Shown: one piece after another, positions 39,065 through 52,045 of the stretch
Layout: every line of letters begins with the position of its first letter
Numbering within the stretch: position 1 is the stretch's first letter
Notes under the pieces: generated by a model
Databases searched by the model: none
Seen by the model: only the letters and a program-made list of their open reading frames with translations
What the model was told of the DNA's origin: nothing
Source: Numida meleagris
Lineage: Eukaryota > Chordata > Aves > Galliformes > Numididae
Length of the DNA stretch: 64,000 nucleotides
Direction: 5' to 3'
Assembly: GCF_002078875.1 (NCBI RefSeq)
Contig: NC_034415.1
Coordinates: 15,111,778 to 15,175,777 of the forward strand
Made by a program: the position numbers and the translations under genes

Positions 39065-39131
39065 TTACATTCTAACTTCTTAGATTATTTCTTCTTACAT
39101 TCTTCTTACATTCTAACTTCTTAGATTATTT
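39065..39131 (+). repeat. Short tandem duplication
   Basis: A 26-base unit reading TTACATTCTAACTTCTTAGA followed by TTATTT occurs twice, at about 39065-39090 and 39106-39131. The copies are separated by a partial unit (CTTCTTACATTCTTC). This is a local slippage-type duplication. Confidence 0.85.
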
Positions 39132-42100
39132 GTACTGAATTTATTAAATTATTTTAAACTCTCTTTTTAAAGAGATTGCCCATGCCTGAAATCCCCTTCA
39201 GTCATGTGATAGCGCCAGTAGAGGGAGACAGAGCAAAGTATGCCATAAGCTGCATAAAGCAGGAGAGAAATGTTACAGTAAAATGCCCTATGCAGCATTT
39301 AAGTAACATTTAAAAACAAAAATAATCAGCCACTTAAGTAAGAGATTTTAAAATAAAACAAGTAGAAAAAAATACTAACAAGAAAGAGCACATGGTAAAT
39401 ATTATTTGCAAACATTTGTTTCAACTTTCTGGGTATAGCAGATTACTCCTGAGCTCTTAGTAGTTTAATTTTTACTTTTTAATAAATGATCATACACACA
39501 CCTTATACATTTGTGCAAGCACTTGACTGCAATCCTTTTATTAGGGTTCCTCAACACATATTGTTTCTCAGCTTGTTATGTTCTCAGCGTATGCAGCATT
39601 TTGGGAGGGAAAGACAAAGGCATTACTTGGCTTTTCCAAATGCATCAGGTTGCCAGCTGCACAGGATGCATGCCCCATGCTGGACTGGCAATCTGATTCA
39701 ATATCAGTATGTACAGATCACAGTAAAGCTCTCTGATTCTTTAGCATATTATTTCATCTGAAAAAGAAGAATTAAGACAAATGTTACTCCCCTCCCTGTT
39801 GACCTATGAATGTAGGTAGTTGTTAAAAAAGCCACTGGCTTAACTCTATGAAGAGGGCAAAAATATAGCCCTCAGCTAAACAAACACTAAGGATGTAAAC
39901 TGAGAATGCTCATATAGGGAGGGACTCAGTCCTACAACCAAAGCTTTCCCCTCCGAACAGTATTCCCCCACCACCTCATCATCATCTTTGCCAGCTTCAA
40001 CATGAAACAAGGACATTTTCTAGAAAGTTACTAATTTTACATTCCAGTCTTCTCACTTTTTACTCAATATTCTACACTTGGATATGCCCATAATTCTATC
40101 TACAAACAATCAAAACTCACATGAACTAGTACTGCCACCAAAAGAATCAGCCCTATTGTGCCCTTCCCAGCTCTTTCTCTCCTGCAATGCAAGGAGGAGT
40201 TGTCTGACATGCCAGGCTGTAATAACCAGCTGGACACATGGAGGAGGCAGGAGCCACAGCAATCAGCATTTCCATGCCCTCAGCACAGAAACCGATGCAA
40301 TGTTTACCTAAACACGACAGAGATTACTTTCAGCGTCACCTAGATGTTGTAGGGGATTCCTTTGTCCTATGGCACTTATCACTAAACTTAAAACTCACTT
40401 AAGAAAAAGCTATCACTGAGAAAAGGCAGGGCCAAAATCAACTTGTATGCAGGTTTTCCCTAAGTAGAGAATTCTGAAAAATTCAAGAGAGAGATTGTGG
40501 CTTGGAGTTCAAAGCCTTATTAAGCATACTAGACTTCTGCAGCATGACTTTGTTACTTTGCTTCAGAGATAACACATTCTCTTCCAGGGAAGGAAAATCC
40601 CTGAACCCTGACTTGTCCTCTGCTCTAGATCTGTTTTCCTGAGCCTGCCATGTACTAGAGCAATACTCTGAGGAAAGTAAATAACATCTTAACTGATTAA
40701 GCCTGAAGCCTTAAAAGACAGCTTGTCACGAACGATTTGCCATTTCATTGCTGACTGAAGACTCAGCTCCAGTGCTTTTTCCATTTTCCCATCTGCCCAC
40801 TGCTCCAGCTTCCCACTGACAGTTCTGTATTTCCAACACAAACATCTTTGAAATATTAAGAACTAAGTGCAGGGCAACATAAAACATGCAGAGCTTTTCA
40901 TCAAAATATCTTAAGTACCACTTATTGACTATTAATGTTTATTTGTGAGTTTAACTTAAAAGCCTCAGTTTTAACTCCCCCAGGGTTCAGGTGGGAGTCG
41001 AGCATGTTTGCATAAACAGTTACTGAGAAACTCAGCACTACACAGAATCAATCCTTGAATAGCCCTAAGTTCCTTCATGAGTTTCCTATAAAAAGACAGA
41101 TTGCTTTGAATAAAAACTATCAGTGTCCCTCACCAGTCGGAAAAAGGAACTGATTCAGGAATACAAATGTCTTGCCTTACAACCAGCTATTGCAGGTTGT
41201 GTACCTTGATGGTTTGATTAGTTTTCCTCCTACTTCTAAATTTTCTGTGAACCTTACAGCCAAGGTAACTGAGCATGTCTGTCATCCAATAAGATTATTT
41301 CAAGGCATGCTATTTATAAATTATTGACAAGTTTTAAACATCTTTTATGCTTTCATTTTCCACTTCATTACTATTTTGAGGTATACTAAGATAAAAGAAC
41401 ATATTTACTAATAACAACTGTGCCCTAGACATGTTTAACCTTAGATCTGGATTCAATGCTTAAGCGTGTATATGTATCCATATTGTATATTGTAGCTCAC
41501 CCACAGAAATTATTGCCATTTGATTGCAAGAAAGTACTATAAAAAACAGCAGCAAAGGGTAATTTCTTCATAGGGAAGTGCAAAGTTGCACCCTAAGTAA
41601 CCATCATAAGGTGAGGCTCTTGTTAGTTACTCCTTTTTCCTACAAACTTCGGTACTTGTCAGACTACACCAAGATAATTCAACTTGTTAAAGCAGCAGAA
41701 AATTAGCAAATTAAGCAGCATGTTGTCATTACTGAGACTGCAGTGACAGGCATTCCCACAAACCTCCATTACAGTCAGTTTTCATCCTTGCACACTTTTC
41801 AAATACAAATTATGTTAGCTGCTTTGCAAAGCGTTTTGACAATAGCACTTGTTCTGCAACATAGAGATATGCAAGAATTAATGGGAAAGGGAAGATTAAT
41901 TCATTAAGGAAGATTTATATGTAAGTTCTATAAATGGCAGAAATAGTTTTATAAATAGCAGTTATATGATATATAATAGCATTTTAAAAAGCAATATCAA
42001 TAAATTCACGTGACTTTTTAATAGCATGCCCACAAGCACTATATACTAATGCCTCACTGTGTTAAGCACCATACACATCATAACTGCCTACCAGCAGGTA

Positions 42101-43507
42101 ATACCTCCCAGACAGATCCCAATAGCTTTGCTGGGCACTAAATACTGACTACAATCTCCCAGACATCTCCCTGTTACTTTGAGAAATTAATCCTTCCTCC
42201 TCTCATAAGGGAAGACTGATCAATTTTTACCTTCCTTGCCGTGACTCCAAAGAGTTAAATGTAGTTTTTTCTTCCAGCTTCACTAGATTTCTTGGGGTTT
42301 GCATGTACAAGTCATCCACTTAAAAGCCTTTTAGCCAGCTCCTGCTTAGCAAAGAGAACACTATTGTACAAGTATAATAAAAATCGATTTTGAGTTATTA
42401 GAGGTTGGACAAGGAACAGATACATTCACATAAATGGATGAACATAAGGAAGCAAGAAGACAAACGTAACAGATCATTTACTAAACACGCTAAATTGAGT
42501 TAATGCCTAAACCCCTTCAGAGGTCAATCCAGCCCCCAAGTGAACTGCTACTACCCCTCCATCACCCATGTGTCCTGGCAGCAGAGAACAGAGATGAGCT
42601 CTTCATGTAATGCCAGGATGATGACTTCTTCAGACAGGAATTCTAGTAACATTATTGTATCCTACAAGCAGACAGCACTGTAGTATTACTGCTTAATTTT
42701 TCCTATCTGTTAATTATAATTCCTCCTCTGCTGCCAGTCTGCATTAGCTATCAGCTCCATCATGACAGCAAGTAAGCTGCAGTTTCTGCATCTCAACTGA
42801 AAGTCACCTTCTGAGATGCACAAGCTACTGCCAATTGTCTCCACTAAGAATTAAACAGTATGCTGCAGTGACAGCTTGTTTTTAGTTGGCAATAACAGCC
42901 AGGTTGTAACTAGCTTGATGCTAGCTCAAAAACTTGCAAATCTTTTCACCCCATCCCCCCAGATACAATACACATACACAGAGCAACTGATTTGCAGAGC
43001 TGGAATTGCCTTAGTTTACTGCTGTGAGTGAATGGGATCATTTTTGTACCTTAGTTCTCAACTAAGATATATCTGTTTTCCCACAGGGTGTGAAGGGTAT
43101 CAACATAGTACAGAGCTCAACACCAGGTAAAAACATACTGTGCCATTAGAAGGACTCACCCAACAAGGCTAAATAAGGTGACAACTTAGTCAATTACTGA
43201 TCTACAGAAATATTCGGAGTTCTGTAAAATCCCTGATGTAATCAATGCATAGGATTGCACCCACTGCCTTCAGGATTTGGGGCCATGTGTTTACTATTAG
43301 AATATATTTCAGCTGCTCCTATATTGTTTTCTATAATCCCAGCATCTACTGAGATAGAGAAGGGGGAAAGATTCACTTTGAAAGGATCAGATAGAGAACT
43401 TCAGTTCACATTCAAAAGATGGAAAGTCAGTGCAGAAACACCAGTGAAGTCTGTCAGCGTGATATAAATATACTGGCAAAAGAAGTCATTAGAAATACAA
43501 TAAATTC

Positions 43508-43718
43508 TCATGAAGTCAGATTATCTGGATCTGTAGAAGCCTGGAACAACAGCAGAAATGGGAATTGCCTTATTTTATTAATTAAAATGAATTTTCTATG
43601 AGCTATTGAAACAAAACAAAAAACAAACACTTCTGGTAATGTTAGTAAAATGAGGCAATTAATTCTCATTTCTGCTGTTGTTTCAGGCTTCTACAGATCC
43701 AGATATTTAATTTCATCA
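43508..43718. repeat. Foldback element: imperfect inverted repeat with about 70-bp arms
   Basis: The left arm (about 43508-43578) and right arm (about 43643-43716) are reverse complements. They share the uninterrupted core ATCTGGATCTGTAGAAGCCT and then AACAACAGCAGAAATG with a single mismatch between the two blocks. The match continues outward and inward with a few mismatches and one 4-base AATT insertion in the right arm. The loop is about 65 bases and AT-rich. Similarity stops abruptly outside the arms. It encodes no protein. It could be a small non-autonomous DNA transposon (MITE-like) or a local inverted duplication. I know of no named avian repeat that matches it. Confidence 0.85.
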
Positions 43719-44362
43719 CCAGGAAGAGAGACAGTTCCATTAAACTGGCAAGGAAGGTTCTTGTTTCAAAAGATCCCAAACCAGCACTTGAACATGTAAT
43801 ATTTGCACATTACTTTTTTTTTTTTCCTTCTCTTCAGAACAGAGAAAGAATCTACAATTTTCCACAAGGAGAACCATCAGGTGCTGCACCTTTTATTTCA
43901 AGAGAAATGAGATTCTCAAGCTCACTGCATATGCAGTACTTGAAACACACGCATGACTTAATACAAGCAGCATTATTTTTAGCAGTTTAGCTGCGTGACA
44001 GCTGAATAGGACAAGCTGGGAAGAGAATCATTGCTTTCCCACTTCTACCAGTATAATTCCAGGCTGCATTCCATGTTTACTCTGCTCCTAAAACTGAAAT
44101 GGATGACCTGTAGTTTGCAGAACAACTATTAAGATGCAAACTTGGTTCTAGGAGCTTCTGTCCTAGCCCAGAACACGAGAACTTCTTGGAAATGGAGCAT
44201 AGTGTTAGTTTTCCACTGCTGTTTTTTTTTCCTTCATGCTTTCCTGAAGACACACCTGCTAATATATACATAGCCAGAAGCAGACTTCTGAGCTTTACAT
44301 TAAATACCCCATCTCATATGGGAAATAAAGAACAGTTCATAGAATTGTAATGCAAAAAGAAA

Positions 44363-44368
44363 TTTATT
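44363..44368 (-). terminator. LRRC8B: Candidate distal poly(A) signal of LRRC8B
   Basis: Plus-strand TTTATT reads AATAAA on the minus strand, followed in transcript direction by T-rich sequence (TTTCTTTTTGCATT...). If used, the LRRC8B 3' UTR would be about 2.8 kb. Nearer candidates are at 46678-46683, 46466-46471 and 46007-46012. Confidence 0.4.
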
Positions 44369-46006
44369 TTTTAAAAAAGCATTCAAAATATGGAAGGTCA
44401 CAATACAGGGGTCAGCACAATACTGAAACAACTTGAAAAACTTTTTTTGATTGGAAGCCATCAGTTAATACAAAGACTAAATGCCAGCACTGCTTATTGT
44501 ATAAAGCTTATGACAGTATATTTATACCAATTCCCTGAAAACCTCCTCAGTTTGAAGAAATATTGAATATTAAGGTCATGATTGAAATAAATGTATGAAG
44601 TGTAGAGTTGTTTTTGTCTCCATCCTCACTTCTAAGCACTAGAATTGCGCTTAATGGTGGGTAATAAAGGCACACTGTGGATTAAAAGCAAGGCTGGAGA
44701 TTCTAGCCATTAAACTCTCTGGCTTCTCTCGGTGTCTTGCAAACACTCAAGCATACAGTAAAAAAAATCCAATCCTCTTGAGGTGGTGTAGATTAAAAAA
44801 AAAATAAGCCTGAACAAAAAATGCAACTTAAGCTGTAAAACACTTGCATACCCATGCATTTCTTACTGGTTACTCAAAGGATTGGGGGTTACGCATTTTA
44901 GAAGTGAAGTACTTTTCAAAGCTTATGCTAGTTCTGTCATAGTGAAATAGCAGAAATGCACACTGATATTGTTGTTCACCTGTCAGTCATGTTGACAAAG
45001 GGGGCAGATTCACTACTAGAAAGTTGAAGTTATTGGACAAAGCCATACACACACTTACCTATTTAACTTCCAACACAGCTTTCTAATTTCAAAAAAAGCT
45101 TTGAAGAAAACACTTGGTTAATCTTTTTTAAAAAAAATTATTAGGCTGTAAGCGCTGTGTGTCAAATTCTGGCATGAAGCATTCTCCAGTGTTAAGTTAC
45201 AAAGTCCTGACATGGATCCATTGCAATTATTAACAAAACTCCAGCCACAGGGAGTGCATATCAGCGTACTCTGACTGGCACAACTGGCTCTGTTTGTGAA
45301 CCACATCAATTCCTATGAACTATTATGCAACTCAAAATGAGATGTAAATAGAGTTTGAGAAAGCTGCATGTGGATGCTACGAAAGACTACTCCAGCCGTA
45401 TTGATCTGCACACAAATACAACTAATCAGCTTACACTAAACGTTTCTAGAACTACATAAAATGTAAGTTACAATGTGTTGGCTCCCTGAGAAGAAAAGTG
45501 TTCTAACTACAGAAGTCTTTGGAATACCATCAGTACAGTGAATAAAGACGTACCTCTTGCACTGCTACTGTAGGGACATCTCCTACTTTCACGTTGATCA
45601 GATTTGCTTTTGATATTTTTAAAATAACCTTACTCTCCATGTAAGTGACACTGAAATGGGAAGAAGAGATACTAGAAGCACTCTAGTACTACAACTGGCT
45701 TATCCGTGATTATTTGTATTTACAAACTAGAATGCATAGCTAGCACACTTAATGAAAATGAAATTAAGAACACAGTTTACCTCATCAATTTTACCATAAC
45801 TGAGATTCTGCTTTTGAAAACTTCAATATACTACAAGAAGTTTTCAAGTCTGCGGTTTTGGAAAGCATGCTCCTCCCTCCCTTCCCCCCTCACCAGAGGA
45901 AGAACTGAAGAACATTTTAAGTTAACATGATAAATGTCTGCAGAGTTAAGTCTTCAAATACAATAAAACAGCGCACAGTAGAAGAATGAATAAAGTCAGG
46001 AACCAT

Positions 46007-46012
46007 TTTATT
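46007..46012 (-). terminator. LRRC8B: Candidate proximal poly(A) signal of LRRC8B
   Basis: AATAAA on the minus strand (AATAAAATGG context). Downstream in transcript direction are T/G-rich segments (about 45955-45985) that fit a downstream element. It would give a 3' UTR of about 1.1 kb. Confidence 0.4.
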
Positions 46013-47125
46013 TCCATCCAGTGTTGGAAGCATTAAGGATGGCATATGAACTCATTTCATCACTGTAATTTATGAAATTATTCCATGCCTAGAAGATACA
46101 AAGCTCATAACTCTTATTTTTTCTTCTCAAGTACTTATGAACTATGTGATTATTTGGTTTGTGCTAACTGTGTCTTTCAGTCCCTAATGCAAACCTCTTT
46201 CATTCTCTCCCCAGCCACCAAAATATCATAACTGGGCACAGAGAAGTGGCATTGAGGCAGTCAGTAAATGAGAGACTACTGAAAAATATTGAATAGCAAC
46301 ATACATTACACTAACATTTGGGATGCTCACAACATACAGCAGACAACTTTATAATCTTGTGCTGTTTGCCAACTTTAGCTATGATCGGTATGTAAAATTT
46401 GACTAGTACACATGCACAACACTTATTCCAGATTGTTCTGATTCTTTCCAATTTCTAGGCAATATTTTATTTTGTACTTACTATCTTTAAGACAAAATAC
46501 TGAAACTGGTTTCAGGTATTATTGTCCAACTGGCTTTAATAGCAGGATTTAAATGGCATCTTCCACAACTATAGAACTAACACTCAGTACTCGTCAAAAA
46601 CCTTCAAAAATTAAGGTAGTGTGAAAAAGATTTTCAGTATATCCCATGCAATTGAATTGCTCAAAAAGTTCAGATTTTTTATTTAACATTCTAAATTAGT
46701 GAAGAGTTCACATTTAGAAACTAATTTCAGACAGTTCTTAGGCCTCATATGGCAGGAGTTGAAACTGTTTAAAATTATCACTACCAACAGAAAAAAATTC
46801 CTTATAGGAAAGAAAGTATATACAAACTCATGATAGCCAGGCAATCAACTCTTCCATTCCAATACATAAGCATTTAACCACATTATTTCAACCAGTAGAA
46901 CCCAACCAGCAATTCATATTTCAGATTTTCTAAACAAATGATTACCTGTCAAAGGCTATATTTTTTGTTTGAGTTTAAATATGTTTTTCTTTCAATACAA
47001 TCAACTCTGTTCAATGCATTTAAGACTAATCTGTAAACTGCTACTCTCTCCATCTATACAACTCTTTAGAGAGTATTAAGCAAGAAGGCTTACAGGATGC
47101 ACTGATGCAGAGCTTCAGTTCAAGC

Positions 47126-50100
47126 TTAGCACTTATCTGAGCTGGTCTGCAAGCGATCTCTTACACGAGGTGGGAGTGTTTTTAACAACCTTTCTTCCAC
47201 AATTAGACTACTACGTTTTAGGAACTGACATTCTTCCAGTTCAGCAGGAAGTGATTCAAGATAGTTTCCAATGAGCTCTAAGTGAACAAGATTCAGTAGC
47301 TGGCCCACACAAGGGGACAAATTCATCAGACTGTTATTTCCCAGAAGAAGAAACTGCAGCTTTTTGCACTGAAACAGTCTATCAGGCAGCATTTCAATCT
47401 AGAAAGAGGAAAGAAAAATAACGTACATTAAAATTTATTAACACCCACAGAGTTGCACATTCTCACATTTCCCCATTTTATTTTAGGGTAAGAAAGCTCT
47501 TAGTTTATGGAAGGATACAGAAAGGGATAACTAAATGTTTTATTGTTATGTGAGAAAGTGCCTGAGAACACTTCAGTGTTTTCATATAGCTGCTTTGTTA
47601 TGAAGATGTTTAGCTACTGGCAGAAGTCAAAGCAGAAGCACGGCAGGGAGAGCATATACATGCACGCACACTCACAAGTGTGTACAGATGCATGCAGGTG
47701 GCAGGGGAGGATAAACAGGCTACCATCTCCTAAGGATCATTTAATGAAGATGAAGCAGATTCTGTGGAGAGACATTAGCAGCTCCAGTGTTGCGAAACCC
47801 GTGGAAGCGGTTATCCACACAGCACAGTGGTAATTAGTCCCAATCCATGTTATTGACATTAACATCTAAAACCAATCTCACCAGTGAAAACAGTTCTAAA
47901 CTTGAAGAGAGGTCTTAAGTCAAACCTGGACCCTACAATAATGAGCCAGTCAGCTTAGCACTGCTGATGAGTTTACCAGGCATAGTTATTTCCCTCCTCC
48001 CAACCAGACAGCCATGTTGCTCACAAACCAGGTGCTGATTTGCCAAGCTTTCACTTTGACACATCAACGTAAAAAGGTAACACTGCTAATTTCCATTAAA
48101 ATGGTACACAGGAGAGTCAACTGTAAGGAGCAGAAGGTACATTTCAGCATCCACCCAGCCTGTACTACCCTGGCTTATGGATCAGAGCCCTTAAACCACT
48201 ACAAGACCAAGGTGGTACTTACTCAGTATTAAACAAGCTTTGATGACACCAAGGTTCTAGTGATTAAACAAGTACCACCTTCTTTCAGCTTTACCGAGTT
48301 TATTTTAACCATGAGCACCAAAAAAGCACTTTGAACCAGAAACTGCTACAGAAGGAATGTGAAGTCAATATATTTTTTAAATTATTAAGTAGTAATTCAA
48401 AGTTCTACTTACATGGTTTTTAGTCAGAGCCAAGTACTGTAGATTGGTCAGATAACCGATTTCTTCAGGGATGGAGGTTAGCTTATTATAGCTAAGATCC
48501 AAATATTGTAACTTTTTGCAAAGAAACAGCTGCAATGGAACATTTTTAATATTATTGTAATTTAGATACAATTGTTCCAGGTTTGATAATGCACCAATTT
48601 GCACTGGGACATACGAAATGCTGTTGTGCCACAATTTTAAGCAAGACAAGTTCTTAAGATGTTGAAAACTAATGATTTCTTCCACTGTTCTGAGATTATT
48701 TTCTCTTAAGTCAATTTCATGCAAGTTGTTTAGGGTAAAAATGGAATGGGGAATGCGCTCTAGATCACAGCAGATTAATTCCAAGGTTCTCAAGTGCACA
48801 AGCTTCTTCAAATTATTCAGCACTATGAGTTTATTCCCCTCATTGTTGATAGATAAGTGTTGCAAAGAAGGCAGATCTGTAACCACTTGAGGTATGCGAG
48901 AAAGGTTGTTTTTTAAGTGAATTGATCTCAGATTTTTCAGCCCCTGAAAGCTTTCGTTGTAAATGGAGTTGTGATGGTCTAGCATGAAATATCCTGTTAA
49001 GCACAATTCTTTTAGGTTTTTCAGATGAAAGACCCAAAATGGGATTCTTCCCATCTCACTAGATTTCAGACGCAATGTTTTCAGATTTTCTTCTAAAAAG
49101 CTCATTGCTGGATAATCCATAGTTACTGATGAATGATAAACGTTGAGTTCTTTGAGACTGACTAGCTGGGTCACAGCTGAAGGAAGTTTTGCTTCAGGAA
49201 TAAGTTCCAAGCTTAGGACTTCTATTTCTGTCAATTCGAAGACACTGTCTGGAAGACCACTTAACATGAAAAGGTGAAGTTCAACCTTGTCCTGCGAATT
49301 TCTTACTAGCTTATTTTTCAGTTTTTCCACTGACCATTCATTGTTCAGATTTATCTGTTTCAGTTTGTTTTCACTCAAATCAGACAAGAATATTGAGAAT
49401 CGCTGGGAATAAAGAGGATCATACTGATCTGCCAAGTGGAGAATAAATGCGAAGTCATTCTTTACATCAGGTATATCACTGTAGTTACTTTTCTCTCTCA
49501 ACTTCTCAAAAGAATATTGCTTAAGTGAGCTTCTTAACATCCACCACAAACTATATGTACAAGTTAAGCCATAGAAGATCACCAAAACAACATAAAATGA
49601 AGCCAAAACTTTAAAAATTTCTGCTAGTGAATAAACACACTGGTACCTTTTATAGCCTGTAAAGGCTTGTACATTAACTATGCAATCAAGTTCAAGTTTA
49701 ATAAAGGATAAATAATAGGGAACATAAATTATTATTACTACAAACACAATGACTTTGACTATGATCTGTTTCATGTACACTCTATATATGACATCCTTCT
49801 CTTCAACATGCACTCTGAATTTCTTCACTTTTTCAAATATAGCTTTAGCTTGTTCTCCTTCTTTTTTGTCAAGAACACTTGAGGAATTTTCTCTTCCAGT
49901 TGTTTCCAGGCCAGGTTGTGTATATGGCAGAGACTGTCTGCTGGCACCTACATCTACTGAACTCCCAGGTGATGAAATCACTGCTTTTGATTTGGCTATC
50001 GGCAACTTCCTCACAGACTGCTCAGCAACTGTTTCTGAGAGGGCACGTGTTGTCCATGGAGAATCAAAACACTTCTGAAGAATAGCTACAAAGTGCTCAA

Positions 50101-50545
50101 GCCTGGAACTTGTACTAGGATAGTAAAGCCAGAAATTACTGCAAGCTGCAAAAATAAAGGTATGCAGAAGCACTAGGTATGGAAAAAATTTGGCAAACCA
50201 ATGAAGCTGTCTCTCATAACATACTGCATCAATATAGGAATACTGCTGCCGATGGAGATCATTCTGTATTTTAAGTGGGATGATTATCTGTGCTGTAGAA
50301 CTAGCAGACATGTTAAGGTTGGTTTTAATTAAATCCCAAGGCACGGCACAATGATTGTCAAATTCTAGCTTGCAAGGAAGACAACACAGCACTCTGGTTT
50401 GAGTAAGCTGGAGAGCCCCAGCAAGCACAGCAACTAGCAGCATTATCATGGTGAGGTAATACCAGAAGACATCCCACCATGGTTTTAGTATGTGGTAGGA
50501 TGACTGGGCATCTGCTAAGTATTTGAGTTCTGTTAGCGTGATCAT
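47126..50545 (-). CDS. LRRC8B: LRRC8B, volume-regulated anion channel subunit (two coding exons)
   Basis: The coding exons are 50545-48413 (711 codons) and 47398-47126 (90 codons plus stop), giving 801 aa against 803 in human as I recall it. The start is the family-conserved MITLTELK at 50545. Three codons upstream lies the acceptor CTCACAG at 50555, so the GTG-initiated extension is not coding. The donor is CAT|GTAAGT at 48412 and the acceptor TTTCTAG at 47399, phase 0. LRRC8B is a VRAC subunit that needs LRRC8A for surface expression; it is also reported to affect ER calcium leak. Membrane segments lie near residues 23-46, 120-142, 261-281 and 310-338. Extracellular loop 1 carries Cys54, 55, 58 and 66. 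Arg99 aligns with the LRRC8A pore arginine. [13 protein letters not shown] is at 159-171. Leucine-rich repeats cover about 400-790, and the protein ends SSDKC. It is intact and undamaged. Confidence 0.97.
47399..48412 (-). other. LRRC8B: LRRC8B coding intron within the leucine-rich repeats
   Basis: A GT-AG intron of 1014 bases, phase 0, between ...LTKNH and IEMLPD.... It separates the last three or four leucine-rich repeats from the rest. Read-through of the donor would add about eleven residues (VSRTLNYYLII) and then a stop. No repeat or other gene was recognised inside. Confidence 0.93.
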
Positions 50546-50554
50546 GACTTTCAC

Positions 50555-52045
50555 CTGTGAGAGAACAGCAGCTGGTAGAGGAAAAAAGAAAAGACATCCT
50601 TAGAGAATTGTTAAATACCATTTATCTCACCATTAAACTCTTGAAACTTATGACTGTTTTCATGATTTGTGCATGTAACACAACATTTGTTTAGCACCCA
50701 CAGTAATAGCAAAAGGATCTAAGAACTCCTGGCACTTAACCCTCGCCATGATCTCATTTTTATTTTCCAGGGAGAGTTACTTGAAATGCAAAAAACTTAA
50801 AGAATGAAACTACCAAAAGAAATCAGGGCAAGTGTTTTGATCAAACATTTGGGTAAAATAAATAAGCAGGTAGGAGTTGAAGTAGTACCTGAGATACTAC
50901 TAGCAATCCTTCTGTTTAAGTTATTTCTTTCATAAAAATTAAAAAAGGCAACGTAACTACTCTTGTAATTTAGGATTTTATACTGGATTAAATCACTCCA
51001 TCCAATTAGTAAAAAATAAGGAATAAATAACCCTCAAAACAGCAGTTTTGCTTTACATGTCTTATATAAAACTCCCAGACTTCTCCCATCAGAACAGTTA
51101 AGTATACTGATGAAAGTGTAGCTTTCTAACACAAATTGTCCGTTATTGTCATATATCCATGTATAAGTGTGTACGTTATATACATAAAACAGGCACATTT
51201 AACCCCTAGCAGCATAGGCCTGATTCATACTTACTTTATTAAAAAGAATAAAATACACAGCACCTCTCAGTCAGGAGGTCTACACCTTTTAAAATTCCTT
51301 GGACATGCCATCTTCACATTTGTCTTCATTCTGGTTGGAAAAGCATTGAGTATACTTTATTTAGGTGAAGTCATTAAAATACAGAGCAAACATTTCAGCT
51401 TTCATCACAACTTCTGCCTTACTGCACACATCAGGATCTGTTAAGCTCTGCATTGCTACAGAACTGTAGAGTGTGCTATGGAATTGAGCACACTCAGACA
51501 AGATAATCTAGAATGTAAAGTCAAAGTCTTGCCCCATCACACCAAAAATGAGAAAAGCCTACAGCTAGCGCTATTTCACTGGGAAGTCATTTTTTGACCA
51601 AATAACTACAAGAAAATTTTAAAAAGCCATGCAAGACTTCAGAAATAGAATTCAGTCATTTTTGATATGCCAAGGTTTGGCAGAAAGGTAAGTTTCTCAG
51701 AACCAGAGCCCTTTACTTTCTGAAACAAACTAATCAAACAAACAATTGTCCACTGCCAATCACAATACCACAGACACTACCAGTTTTGAGGCAAACTTAC
51801 TAAAAATTTGTTAAGCAGTACAGATAACAAGGAATGGTAATGTACTGTATTTTTCTTAATGTATTCTTATGCAATTTTCAATTCCAGTAAACAGAGCTGA
51901 CTAGCAGCTATAATAATACAAACAGCAGGTCTAAGGCAAAACCACATTCTTATCCTACATTCACATTCAAAGGGAGACGAATGGCCAAAACCAAATTAAT
52001 CCTTCTTGTTTTGACAAGGCTACTTAAGAAAATGCAGAAACTTAC
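50555..52045 (-). other. LRRC8B: LRRC8B 5' UTR intron (inferred)
   Basis: Sequence between the acceptor in front of the LRRC8B start codon (CTCACAG at 50561-50555) and the candidate non-coding exon at 52046-52100. It is AT-rich, with no recognisable gene or repeat. Confidence 0.6.

Larger units (their letters stand above)
29701..44362. other. Intergenic spacer between LRRC8B and LRRC8C
   Basis: About 14.7 kb, mostly AT-rich, with no recognisable coding gene; all open frames are short and resemble no known family. It contains the separately listed polypurine repeat, three CR1 fragments, a short tandem duplication and a foldback element. Parts of the right end could still be LRRC8B 3' UTR if the mRNA is longer than inferred. 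Confidence 0.6.
44363..47125 (-). other. LRRC8B: Probable LRRC8B 3' untranslated region (extent uncertain)
   Basis: AT-rich sequence following the LRRC8B stop codon (TAA at 47128-47126). It has no coding potential and several AATAAA hexamers in transcript sense. The left limit shown is the most distal convincing signal; the mRNA may end earlier, at about 46.0 kb. Confidence 0.45.

Noticed and set aside
48377..48412. C-terminal end VSRTLNYYLII of the large LRRC8B open frame
   Set aside because: It comes from reading past a consensus GTAAGT donor. The real C-terminus is encoded in the 47398-47126 exon.
50546..50554. N-terminal extension of LRRC8B by three codons starting at 50554
   Set aside because: The initiating codon would be GTG and it lies immediately after a splice acceptor (CTCACAG). 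The family-conserved start is the ATG at 50545.
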